Below are positions 1 through 9,545 of a stretch of DNA of 64,000 nucleotides, in pieces. Under the pieces are notes generated by a model, which saw nothing but the letters and a program-made list of their open reading frames with translations, was not told where the DNA came from and did not search any database. Numbering within the stretch: position 1 is the stretch's first letter; the number at the start of each line of letters is the position of its first letter. Location: assembly GCA_047495785.1 (NCBI GenBank), contig JBLDXI010000048.1, forward strand, positions 310,001 through 374,000, read 5' to 3'. This DNA is from Lepidodermella squamata. Its lineage: Eukaryota > Gastrotricha. The position numbers and the translations under genes were made by a program.

Positions 1-1352
1 TTCCAAGCCATTAGGTGTTGAGATGTAGTGACCAAGTCATGATCCCTCCTTCTTTTTTAGTTCAAGCTTGAAGTCAATAATATCCAACTTCTTGAACATG
101 ATTTTCCCTTGTTTGTATGACTGTTTATTTTCAAATAAAAGAAGTGAGACGCAAGAAAAAATATGGTGTTTTCTCTTGCAATGTTTCGAAATTTGTTTTG
201 TAATTAAATTTACTGTATTGCTGAATGGATTGCTGAAATGTTGCTGAATTAATCGAACCCAAAATCATCAATACTCCATTTTTCTAGTGTATGAATCACC
301 TTATCAGTATTTTCTCATTTGTAAGCACAGGAAATATCATAAATTTGTATGATTTCATTAATACCTGAGTTCGCAGCACGAGCTTGGGTTATCGGAGCGA
401 ATCGCGGCTGAGATAACCAAATCGATGCGGAGAATCCATATATGAATGAATTACTAGTTTGATATTTTACAACCTTTTAATGGAATTGAGTTCAATTTCT
501 TTTCAAATTACACCCACCATCGAATATCCACGATTTTGCCAAACAAATAAACAAATGTACCGGAGACGTTTGAAGGTAGCGACAGAAAGCATATCAAAAT
601 GTGATAAATGATATGACCAATCACAAAGACTCACATAATAATACATTTTTATTAATAAATGTAAAATGATTCATGCTAATCCGTGATTCACTGCCGGCAC
701 GCGCCTGTTCCACCGCTTCAATATGATTGCGGTTGATTTATAATCATTATTGTTATAGCTGCCCGACGTATGATTTTTTTTGTATTTCCCATTCAAAGTT
801 TAACATTCATTCCTTAACAACACATTTTTTCATTAGCAATCAATATTTTATCGAAACCACTAATTCATCGCAATATTACAGCACCACATCAGAGCCCATG
901 ATGGAAAATTATGATATCATATAGAAACTAGGATATGCTTGTCCCAAAAGTTGCGCAGCCATTTTGTTTAATTTTTGAGGAAATTCAACTAGTAATTTTT
1001 CTCTAATTGAACATGCCGAGATCTTCCATCCTTTATCCGCGATTTTATCGAAGACATTGAAGAATTTAACGGAGGAACCTTAATTGAAAAAACCCCTGAT
1101 TTGATAGTTTCGGTATTGTTTCCTGTAGGATCAGACTTCTCCGGATCTTTTTTAATCCGGATCATTGGCAAGTGCTTGATTACTATTCTCCTATTTTCCT
1201 GACCATGAATAGTGCTGAACCCCTTTTTATTTTACTTATTTAAATGGCTCGAAATATTCTGCTATGCCGAGCATTAATCTGCTGATTAATTAATTTTTTG
1301 ATATATATCAGCAGTTTTTTAGTTTGAACAAACATACCATTTCTTTATCACA
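1..1352. other. AT-rich intergenic DNA, no gene seen
   Basis: No open frame here has a recognisable domain or plausible exon structure. The sequence is AT-rich with short simple runs. The part just before 1353 is the presumed promoter and 5' leader of the first GTPase gene. A clear TATA box is not obvious. Confidence 0.5.
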
Positions 1353-2348
1353 ATGGGTTCAAGCAGAAGCCGTCCTGTCATTGAGTATCGAGTTCCGCCT
1401 GAAATTACGGTAAGGTTTCTACGACTTCTCTAGATATTTCCCTGACTATTTTACTACTAGGCCATGATGGAGCGGCTTAACGCCCAAATAGCGGAACTGG
1501 AGAACTTAATGGCCAGTAAAGTTGAAGAAACTGTGAAGCAAAAGTTGATGGAGGAGAAGCAACGCATCGAGGCTGTGAAAGAGAAGAAGCGCAAGCGAAT
1601 GGAGGCCGAAATCATAAGCAAGGCGAAAGAATTCGGCTTCAATGTCGACAACTTCAACTTCGCCATAATCGGGCTAGCCGGGGTCGGCAAGTCAAGCCTT
1701 ATCAACGCCTTGGTTCCAGGCGCCAACGCCCTAACCAGTGTTGTGGAGGGCACAATGAAACCGGAGCCTTACCGCAGCAGTGCTAAGAACGCGGAAAACA
1801 CCGTGTTCTGGGACGTGCCTGGTTCGGCAACAGAGAAGCATCCTGTCGCGAATTACTACGCTGACAACTTCCTGTACCTGATGGATTCGTTGATCATTGT
1901 GACTGGCACTCGCCTGTCTGAATTTGACGTTGGGTTTGCGAAAGAAGCGATTCGACATGGCCAAAGAGTTGTTTTCGTGAGGTCGAAGGCTGATTCGGAT
2001 CTGGTCAACGATTGCCACGACACGGAGAAGAAAGATTGGGAGGACTGTCCTGTCAACGAGCGAAGACGCGTGGCCGACAACGTCAGAAACAAAATCAAGA
2101 CCAACTACAGAGACCAATTTCTGGAACACAACGTTGCGAGAATGAAGGATGGCTCAGAGGTTCCGTTTTACTTCATCAGTTCGCGGACCGTCAAGCAAAT
2201 CATTGAAGGCGTTGAAGCCAGCCGATGCAAGTGGCCATTGTTGGATGAGAAGAAGCTGTTGAAGGAGTTGCACAACGGGCTCAAGAAAGACGGTGCTTTG
2301 CGAAGTTTAGGTGATTTCGTCCTTTCTAAGATGGCCTGGGAAGATTGA
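1353..2348 (+). CDS. IRG-like (immunity-related) GTPase, predicted N-myristoylated
   Basis: Two exons are read: 1353-1409 and 1461-2348, joined in phase 0 across a GT...AG intron of 51 bp, giving about 314 aa. The first exon encodes MGSSRS..., which fits an N-myristoylation signal (Gly2, Ser6); several vertebrate IRG proteins are anchored the same way. A Lys/Glu-rich coiled coil follows, then the G domain: G1 GLAGVGKSS, a G3-like WDVPG and a G4-like RSKAD followed by SDL, which is the IRG pattern (VRTKxDSD) rather than NKxD. In the family these GTPases act on membranes in cell-autonomous defence, but that role is only inferred here. A paralogue with the same intron position lies at 6296-7311, on the far side of the Penelope-like insertion. 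A likely polyadenylation signal (AATAAA) lies near 2427. The start is chosen because the exon 1 ATG is in frame and gives the myristoylation motif; an internal ATG at 1464 would lose it. Confidence 0.82.
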
Positions 2349-2701
2349 TTTTTGCTTTACTACCGTGTTGTGACTCTTCAACATTCGAGGAAATTCTGTC
2401 AGCTCCGTTTATTCACTAGCCGTTATGAATAAATACTTGTAAATAAATGCTTATGCGTTCTCCCGATTTTGTTCTTGAAAATAAATGCTGAGTGGCAAAA
2501 CATTTCTGCGTTTCGAAAATGAGGTTTATAAAATGAGTTCTCCTTTCACCGGAACCGAATAATTAATCGAAAATTAATCGTTGAACGGAACCTAATTTTC
2601 TAAATTCTGATATTTCTCTCTGGTTAAGATTGGCCGTGAAAATTCTGAAACAATCACCAGTGTGCGTATCCTTTTCGAGTCCCAGGATGTCAAGTCCTAA
2701 T

Positions 2702-2713
2702 TATCCCTCGTAG
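2702..2713. repeat. Left copy of 12-bp putative target-site duplication
   Basis: The word tatccctcgtag is repeated exactly at 5639-5650 and directly abuts the left inverted arm. It probably marks one insertion event for the whole palindrome. Confidence 0.65.
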
Positions 2714-2749
2714 TTATGACTCAAAAATGAAAAACCAGTCGCCTAATCC

Positions 2750-2782
2750 GACATGTTTCAGCTTTTATTCAGCCATCTTCAG
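2750..2782 (-). ncRNA. Hammerhead-ribozyme-like core of left Penelope copy
   Basis: Read on the minus strand: CTGAAGA, a short stem II (GGCT pairing with AGCT around an A-rich loop), GAAAC, then ATGTC. This matches the CUGANGA...GAAA...UH hammerhead core with a very short stem III, the arrangement described for Penelope-like elements. Stem I pairing is weak by eye. Confidence 0.5.
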
Positions 2783-2945
2783 GGTCTGACAACAAGTAAG
2801 GAAATCAACAATCAAGTTTCGAGACTAATATTAAAACAAGTTTACCAATTTTGTCACCAATCGTTTTTTTCGTGTAATTATCAAAAATTAATCAAAAGAA
2901 TCAAAAACAGAAATCATGATCTATTAAAATAAATTGTATGAGTAA

Positions 2946-4145
2946 TTATTTGTTACAGTAGTTATTAAGGCTAGGGTTAAGAGCTTGGATAAATAGTTTT
3001 TCAGTACGAAGTAAACGATAAGGTAATTTACAATGATGTAGGATCTGAGTAGAGAACGGCGGATCAGATTTAGTACAGGTTTTGAAGTGTTCCCCAATGG
3101 TGCCATCTTTAGTTTTATTAGTAGCGTAACAGTGTTGTGTAGTACGGTATGCGACAGGTTGGCTCGTGCAGCCAATGTAGATTTCTTGGCAGGTATTGCA
3201 TGTTTGTTGATAGATGGTGTGTTGTATAGGACACAATGAGGTAGATTTCTTGGATAGGCCACATAAGCAACCCCAGCATTTGTAGTTAGTATGTAAGTAA
3301 TCACCAAAGCGTGTAGTAAAAACTAGTTTGAGAGGTGTGGATTTCCAGCATAGCTGGATATCTCTTTGAAAGAACGACGTTAGTTTTTTAACTGGTTCTC
3401 TAAGTGCATTCACAATGTCTTCGCCAAGGTACGGTAATGATAGTCGAGCAATGTTAGTTTTTTTGGTTTTTACCTGTTTTGGAGATATCACGAGGCGAAT
3501 CATTTGTTCAATGAGATCAGCTTCATAGCCACTATTTTTGGCAATGGTTCTAAATTCATTAGTAGCCTTTAGCCATAGAGACTGGTGAGAGTATGAAATC
3601 ATACGTTTAGCGGTATTATACAGAGCATTCTTTTTTACAGTATTAGTGTGGAAAGAGCTAGCCAATAAAATATGATTAGGTGCCATAGATTTACGGTAGA
3701 ATTTGTACAGTAGGAAGCCATTCTCAATATATACAGTAGTGTCTAAGAAGTTGATCATTTTTGGACCAATTTCCAACGTGTATTTCACATCATTGTCCAC
3801 CTTATTAACCGTGTTATTATAAAAGGATTCAAGAGAGCGCTGGTTACCTTTCCATAAGCAAAATACGTCATCCACAAATCTTTTCCATCCTAAAATGTTT
3901 TTAGCTAGTGGAGCTTTGAACATTTTTTCTTCTAAAAAGAATATGTACAGTTCAGCTAGACACGGTGACGCATGTCCTCCCATCGGTACACCCTTGATTT
4001 GACGAAACCAAAAACCGTTAAAACGTACGTAGACATTATCAATCCATAGTCCAATCATGTCAAGAATTTGTGAGGTACTGAGTCCCAACGTGTTGATGTT
4101 CTTACCATCTACACTAGGAACTTGGTCAAGAAGGTGTTTACACAT
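2946..4145 (-). CDS. Penelope-like element RT/GIY-YIG polyprotein, 5'-truncated (left copy)
   Basis: The 399-aa open frame begins inside the reverse transcriptase domain. Visible RT landmarks are QIKGVPMGGHASP (fingers/palm motif before the catalytic box) and RFVDD, where Penelope-like elements carry a variant of YxDD. The C-terminal third has Cys pairs followed by EIYIGCTSQ, matching the YIG half of a GIY-YIG endonuclease with its zinc-finger-like linker. The N-terminal RT part is missing, so this copy is non-autonomous. The ORF stops at 2946, and a hammerhead-like core lies beyond it at 2750-2782 on the same strand. Confidence 0.85.
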   Translation of the reverse strand: MCKHLLDQVPSVDGKNINTLGLSTSQILDMIGLWIDNVYVRFNGFWFRQIKGVPMGGHASPCLAELYIFFLEEKMFKAPLAKNILGWKRFVDDVFCLWKGNQRSLESFYNNTVNKVDNDVKYTLEIGPKMINFLDTTVYIENGFLLYKFYRKSMAPNHILLASSFHTNTVKKNALYNTAKRMISYSHQSLWLKATNEFRTIAKNSGYEADLIEQMIRLVISPKQVKTKKTNIARLSLPYLGEDIVNALREPVKKLTSFFQRDIQLCWKSTPLKLVFTTRFGDYLHTNYKCWGCLCGLSKKSTSLCPIQHTIYQQTCNTCQEIYIGCTSQPVAYRTTQHCYATNKTKDGTIGEHFKTCTKSDPPFSTQILHHCKLPYRLLRTEKLFIQALNPSLNNYCNK

Positions 4146-4162
4146 GTCAAGAAGACCTTGAC

Positions 4163-5362
4163 ATGTGTAAACACCTTCTTGACCAAGTTCCTAGTGTAGA
4201 TGGTAAGAACATCAACACGTTGGGACTCAGTACCTCACAAATTCTTGACATGATTGGACTATGGATTGATAATGTCTACGTACGTTTTAACGGTTTTTGG
4301 TTTCGTCAAATCAAGGGTGTACCGATGGGAGGACATGCGTCACCGTGTCTAGCTGAACTGTACATATTCTTTTTAGAAGAAAAAATGTTCAAAGCTCCAC
4401 TAGCTAAAAACATTTTAGGATGGAAAAGATTTGTGGATGACGTATTTTGCTTATGGAAAGGTAACCAGCGCTCTCTTGAATCCTTTTATAATAACACGGT
4501 TAATAAGGTGGACAATGATGTGAAATACACGTTGGAAATTGGTCCAAAAATGATCAACTTCTTAGACACTACTGTATATATTGAGAATGGCTTCCTACTG
4601 TACAAATTCTACCGTAAATCTATGGCACCTAATCATATTTTATTGGCTAGCTCTTTCCACACTAATACTGTAAAAAAGAATGCTCTGTATAATACCGCTA
4701 AACGTATGATTTCATACTCTCACCAGTCTCTATGGCTAAAGGCTACTAATGAATTTAGAACCATTGCCAAAAATAGTGGCTATGAAGCTGATCTCATTGA
4801 ACAAATGATTCGCCTCGTGATATCTCCAAAACAGGTAAAAACCAAAAAAACTAACATTGCTCGACTATCATTACCGTACCTTGGCGAAGACATTGTGAAT
4901 GCACTTAGAGAACCAGTTAAAAAACTAACGTCGTTCTTTCAAAGAGATATCCAGCTATGCTGGAAATCCACACCTCTCAAACTAGTTTTTACTACACGCT
5001 TTGGTGATTACTTACATACTAACTACAAATGCTGGGGTTGCTTATGTGGCCTATCCAAGAAATCTACCTCATTGTGTCCTATACAACACACCATCTATCA
5101 ACAAACATGCAATACCTGCCAAGAAATCTACATTGGCTGCACGAGCCAACCTGTCGCATACCGTACTACACAACACTGTTACGCTACTAATAAAACTAAA
5201 GATGGCACCATTGGGGAACACTTCAAAACCTGTACTAAATCTGATCCGCCGTTCTCTACTCAGATCCTACATCATTGTAAATTACCTTATCGTTTACTTC
5301 GTACTGAAAAACTATTTATCCAAGCTCTTAACCCTAGCCTTAATAACTACTGTAACAAATAA
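4163..5362 (+). CDS. Penelope-like element RT/GIY-YIG polyprotein, 5'-truncated (right copy)
   Basis: Mirror copy of 2946-4145, with an identical 399-aa product. It carries the VPMGG and FVDD reverse-transcriptase motifs and a C-terminal GIY-YIG-like module containing YIGCT. As in the left copy, the N-terminal part of the RT is missing; the truncation point coincides with the palindrome centre, so both copies lost the same portion. No promoter is visible between them. Not expected to be active alone. Confidence 0.85.
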   Translation: MCKHLLDQVPSVDGKNINTLGLSTSQILDMIGLWIDNVYVRFNGFWFRQIKGVPMGGHASPCLAELYIFFLEEKMFKAPLAKNILGWKRFVDDVFCLWKGNQRSLESFYNNTVNKVDNDVKYTLEIGPKMINFLDTTVYIENGFLLYKFYRKSMAPNHILLASSFHTNTVKKNALYNTAKRMISYSHQSLWLKATNEFRTIAKNSGYEADLIEQMIRLVISPKQVKTKKTNIARLSLPYLGEDIVNALREPVKKLTSFFQRDIQLCWKSTPLKLVFTTRFGDYLHTNYKCWGCLCGLSKKSTSLCPIQHTIYQQTCNTCQEIYIGCTSQPVAYRTTQHCYATNKTKDGTIGEHFKTCTKSDPPFSTQILHHCKLPYRLLRTEKLFIQALNPSLNNYCNK

Positions 5363-5525
5363 TTACTCATACAATTTATTTTAATAGATCATGATTTCTG
5401 TTTTTGATTCTTTTGATTAATTTTTGATAATTACACGAAAAAAACGATTGGTGACAAAATTGGTAAACTTGTTTTAATATTAGTCTCGAAACTTGATTGT
5501 TGATTTCCTTACTTGTTGTCAGACC

Positions 5526-5558
5526 CTGAAGATGGCTGAATAAAAGCTGAAACATGTC
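5526..5558 (+). ncRNA. Hammerhead-ribozyme-like core of right Penelope copy
   Basis: Mirror of 2750-2782. CTGAAGA at 5526, a 4-bp stem II, then GAAAC and a candidate cleavage triplet GTC ending at 5558. Family knowledge says Penelope-like elements carry such ribozymes in their terminal repeats; whether this copy folds and cuts is unknown. Confidence 0.5.
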
Positions 5559-5638
5559 GGATTAGGCGACTGGTTTTTCATTTTTGAGTCATAATTATGA
5601 TATCGCTTTTCCATCAAATCCTACGACTAAAAATTGAA

Positions 5639-5650
5639 TATCCCTCGTAG
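5639..5650. repeat. Right copy of 12-bp putative target-site duplication
   Basis: Exact copy of 2702-2713. It is separated from the right arm end (5594) by about 44 bp that are absent on the left. That could be non-templated or copied filler from the insertion, or a short piece of the element present on one side only. Confidence 0.6.
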
Positions 5651-6295
5651 GTTTGTCAGTAAATATCTGATTTAGGAATCGACTAGAGCAGCGAATCAAA
5701 TCAAGCTATCAATAATTCAAGCCACCGACCGAATTTGTATCATAAAGCCTAGGCACAATGAAATTTTGATCAATTTTGATTGATTTTTACATGCATAAAA
5801 AATAATTCACTAGCGGATCGCAGGACAGAAATGTTTCATTACGGAGTCATAGCAACGATCAATTGACCAATCAGCGTGCAAAGTTGAAGTCAAAGTTCAA
5901 CTTTTTTGTGGTTCCACAACCGTGACGGTCATAATCAAACAAACGTTGGAGCTGTGGAACGTGCCAGCTGTGAATCACGATAAAAATGAATCATTTGAAT
6001 CGCATGGTTCTGGATGGAAGAAATTGCACGCGCCGTTTACTAGTTGCTTGATTTTTTGCAGAAATAGTTGAATGATTTGAGGCGTAAGCGTAGCAAAAGA
6101 ATTCAATACTTTTAAAGCAAGAGAAGCGCTTTTTATTTGAACATCAACGAAAGCAAGAAACCTCATTACTCGTTCAATCGATATTTCGTAATCGAAATTT
6201 TAATTCATGTCACAGTGCTCAGAGATTGTTTTAGGTTATAAATACCTGTATATAAATGAATATGCCTTTTCGATGTTTAGACCATTGATTTTAAG
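5651..6295. other. Intergenic DNA before second IRG gene
   Basis: No gene is seen. The segment holds the presumed promoter of the second IRG-like gene; a TATA-like tataaataccTG stretch lies near 6237. Confidence 0.4.
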
Positions 6296-7311
6296 ATGGA
6301 TTTTGTCAAGGGCTTGATTGTCCCTGCCGTGGCGGAAGTAATCAGATTGTTGGTGCCCCGCTCAGAAGCTAAAGCACCTGTTCAGGTTGTGGTGAGTTTT
6401 ATTCATCATTTCTCAGCTTAGAAGTCAGCATATCTTCTTCTTCTGGACAGGACATGACGCCGCAGCTTCGGGCAATGCAGCAGCAGTTGGAGCATCTGCA
6501 GTTGATGATGCAAATTTCCAGAGATAAGGAAGTTACCAGCCGGCTGCAAAAAGAGAAAGAGGAGAAGCTGGCGGCACGGGAGGCTGAGCGACGACGCGCA
6601 CAGGAAGAACTTCGGCGCAAGGCGAAATCGCACAACCTTGATACGAGCAAGTTCAACTTCGCGATCATCGGCGCGGCTGGCAACGGCAAATCAACTCTGC
6701 TCAACGCATTTCTTCGCCAAAACGTAGCAGTTGGAGTGGTCGAGACGACGGAGAAGCCATCGCAGTTCGTGAGCTCCTTCAACCCGTCGTTCATTTTCTG
6801 GGACCATCCTGGAGCCGCGACTCTGAAGCATCCCGTTGCCGAGTATTACCTCGACAATTTCCTGTATTTCATGGACGCGTTGATCATCGTGACTGGCACC
6901 CGGCTGTCACAGTTCGACATTGAATTCGGCCTTCAGGCTATCAATAACGGCCAAGAGTGCATTTTCGTTCGCTCGAAGTCTGATGTGGACCTGGACAACG
7001 AGGCGCACGACAAGTATGGTGGGAAGAAATTTTGCGAACTTGACGAATCGACCCGCGAGCGTTTGAAGAATGATGTCGCCCAACGAGTCAGATCGGACCA
7101 CGAGCGCCAGCTCAGTGAGAACAGACTCGGTTCGGCCAAGTTCTACTACGTCAGCGGCCGCGTGCTGAGGCGGATGTTGGACTTCGAAGCCACTTCAGAA
7201 CTGCAGTACCCGATCATCGACGAGCAGTTGTTCCTGCAGTCTCTGGTCGAGGACGCTCGCCGGAACAGAGGCGTCGCCATCGATACGTTCCAGCTGCCCG
7301 AGTCAGCTTGA
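6296..7311 (+). CDS. IRG-like GTPase paralogue with hydrophobic N-terminus
   Basis: Two exons: 6296-6391 and 6451-7311, phase 0, intron 59 bp (GTGAGT...ACAG), about 318 aa. The intron sits at the same place as in the paralogue at 1353-2348. The N-terminal exon differs completely: it encodes a hydrophobic stretch beginning MDFVKGLIVPAVAEV and has no myristoylation Gly. Next come a Lys/Glu/Arg-rich coiled coil and a G domain with GAAGNGKST (G1), WDHPGAAT (G3) and VRSKSDVDLDNE (G4, IRG style). The two proteins share the same G-domain blocks, such as LDNFLYFMDALIIVTGTRLS. A polyadenylation signal AATAAA lies at about 7439. The role in membrane-associated defence is inferred from the family. Confidence 0.82.
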
Positions 7312-8297
7312 ACACGAGGAAGAGTCATCTATAAGCAATTCGTCTTATGGAATTGTCATGCGTAGAGATTCGATGAACTTGAACTTGAACGTTGTTGTCT
7401 CTGTATTGAAGCCTTTGATTCTCGAATGAAAGAAGTGGAATAAAGCTGTTTGTTAAACATTTTTTTTTGTTAATTCAATTCAAAAGAAGTGAACAACAGT
7501 TTAGATTTTCATATACCGAGAACTTTATTGAACAATTTCGAAGAAAAACATATTCTGCACCAGGGTGTTTCAATGTTTCCCGGAAAACTATCCAAGGTTC
7601 CAGGCAGAGGAGGTTTCCAGAAAACAAAAAAATTTCAAGTAGCCAAATTTTTGAACATCTTGCTAGATTCCTCACCTCAGACTACCCGAAAAAATCTCAA
7701 CTTCGCATAAGAAAATAACAGCAGAATTTATTGCGGGACGAAATATTTAAATAATGCAATAAAATATTATTTTTTTAAAACGCACATTTTCAGGAAATTA
7801 AAAATGTTCACCCGCACACTTTGAAGGCGATTTTCTTAGCAACCCTGATGGCTATCGACGTCTGTTTGATATCGTTCGACTCCTCGTTCATTAATCTTGA
7901 ACGCGGCATCATAATCTCACGATGTCAAAAATATCGCCAAACCCCACTTATCAATTGTTTCCAGTCATTTCATACTAGCTTTACTCGAGAATTGGTGATA
8001 AGATATATCATGAATCCTGAAAGAAACCAGATTTTAACATTTTAAAATTGGCAGGATTCATTGATGAATATTCAAATTACAAAGCTGCTCTTAATTATAG
8101 GTATTCATATTGGTACCAGCTAAAACATTCGAAGACATTTTGGAAATATTTTTCTGAATTTCACTATTTTGTTCTGACCAACCAGCGAACACCCCGGCAC
8201 GGCTGGCCCTCGACTCGGGCTACTCACAAGCCCGGCTGGCCCTCTACCTGGGTGATGTACCAAGTAATCAATCAAATCTTACTTTAGCACAGATCCG

Positions 8298-8480
8298 CAC
8301 AAAAGCCCGAACCCTAAGCGCTCCGTTTCGTGACGTTAGGGCGGGGGCCTTGAGCAAGCCCACTCGGCGCGAATCTATAAACTTTAATGAATCGAACCCA
8401 CCCACACCCGGACCCTAGTACTCTGTTTCGGATATTAGGGAGGGGCCTGAAACAAGCCCTTTCGGCGTGGCTCTGGGTTT
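8298..8480. repeat. Two diverged tandem copies of an approximately 85-bp unit
   Basis: The unit at about 8298-8372 and again at about 8395-8475 shares the order: an ACCCTA word, CTCxGTTTCG, a TTAGGG word, GGGGCCT, CAAGCCC and CGGCG. The CCCTA and TTAGG words could pair as a short hairpin within each unit. It may be a decayed short interspersed or tandem repeat; no family is recognised. Confidence 0.4.
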
Positions 8481-9113
8481 GGATTTCGAGATCGAGGACC
8501 AGTCTAGGCTACAATCCTTGGAGGCCCAGCCCTGGACGATTTGCTATCAGAGCGTTCAGCGACGACCCTAAAAAGTCCGCATGGCTCTAGGTCGAGTGTA
8601 CTGATGACGACTCGGAAGATTCGGTCTAAAAGTTGAATTTAAAATTTTTTACATCGCTCCTTTTCTTTAGCTTATCGACGTTTATACAACTGGCGCTGGA
8701 TCTGGAACATGTGAGCATGGCTAAGATTTTTCTTTACTTTTGTATCGAACAAGTATTTAATCTAAGCCTTTTATTTTTCGGTAGGAAATGTATGAGGGTG
8801 CCCACTTAGACGTTCAGGGTCTCAATTTTTCCAACACACTCAAACACGCAACGGGCGTCGGTAAAACGAACACATGGGTTAAGCACAGTAAATTTGGCGA
8901 CATGATGTCAAGCGCGTCTGATCCAATTTATTGGCTCAGGTCAGTCTGTGATCCCCCGATTACAGTGACGCTGGAGGGGCGACTTTGATTTGCCCGATCG
9001 GCGCGGCTCTCTGAGCCAAATGCCCCAGTAGGTTAGGGGGGGCTATTTTGTTCTTAAACTCTTTATATTTTGGACAAATTTGTATATGAAAACGGTCTAT
9101 TTGAATAGCGCCA

Positions 9114-9145
9114 CTTATCGGTACCACTTTGGAACCTTCTCGAAT
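9114..9145. repeat. Short dispersed repeat, first copy
   Basis: The word ccacttatcggtaccact followed by a TGGAACC block occurs here and again near 9514-9540. The pair may be remnants of a repeated element; function unknown. Confidence 0.4.
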
Positions 9146-9208
9146 AAATTTCAAATATTCTTCCAAGGGCCCAAAAATCGAACTTTGTAAAAACCCGAAA
9201 CTCGAACC

Positions 9209-9234
9209 AACCCTAAACCTAACCCTAACCCTAA
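9209..9234 (-). repeat. Short interstitial telomere-like array
   Basis: Four imperfect CCCTAA units, i.e. TTAGGG on the minus strand. The TTAGGG type is common to many animals including chordates, and differs from the TTAGGC and TTAGG types of nematodes and most arthropods. At four units it could be chance. Confidence 0.35.
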
Positions 9235-9513
9235 TTCCTAATCATCGTTTGGCTTAAAAAATACGATTTTATGAAAAAAATATGTACGAAAGGCAATTTC
9301 GCAGTATTTTCGTATGAAAGAACACTTTGTTTTATTCAATTCAATTATTTAATTTTCTGGCTCGAGAAATTTTCGAATTTTAACATTTTTCAAGGTCTGC
9401 ATATATTATGTTCTCGCCATCTGGGTCAAAATTGAAACTAGGTGACGCCTTTTTAAAGAATTCCATCAACGGACGCATGTAACAATTTATTTGAGACAAA
9501 CGGCTAATGGGCA

Positions 9514-9545
9514 CCACTTATCGGTACCACTCTGGAACCGCTTTG
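9514..9545. repeat. Short dispersed repeat, second copy
   Basis: Second copy of the word at about 9114-9145, with one or two changes after the shared block. Confidence 0.4.

Larger units (their letters stand above)
2714..5594. repeat. 1.44-kb inverted repeat with 5-bp spacer
   Basis: Arms 2714-4151 and 4157-5594 are each 1438 bp and mirror each other about position 4154, with spacer bases 4152-4156. Equality of the two encoded 399-aa proteins shows the arms are essentially unmutated relative to each other, so the event is recent or the arms are kept alike by gene conversion. A palindrome this long and tight should be unstable in cloning and assembly, so an assembly artefact must be considered. 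The single pair of flanking direct repeats argues for a real insertion. Confidence 0.85.
2702..5650. mobile_element. Head-to-head pair of Penelope-like retroelements
   Basis: Two copies of the same Penelope-like element sit in opposite orientation with 5' ends facing each other. Each codes for a 399-aa C-terminal part of the polyprotein, and the deduced proteins are identical. The arms (2714-4151 and 4157-5594) are reverse complements as far as I could follow them, separated by five bases. The 12-base word tatccctcgtag occurs at 2702-2713 and again at 5639-5650, which looks like a target-site duplication; about 44 extra bases lie between the right arm and the right repeat. Inverted partial copies are typical of Penelope-like elements. 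The element lies between two IRG GTPase paralogues and does not interrupt either coding sequence. Confidence 0.85.

Noticed and set aside
7467-8045. Small frames after the second IRG gene
   Set aside because: No signal peptide, domain or splice support; AT-rich noncoding DNA.
9209-9234. Telomere or ancient chromosome-end fusion
   Set aside because: Only about four imperfect CCCTAA units; too short to claim more than a telomere-like word.
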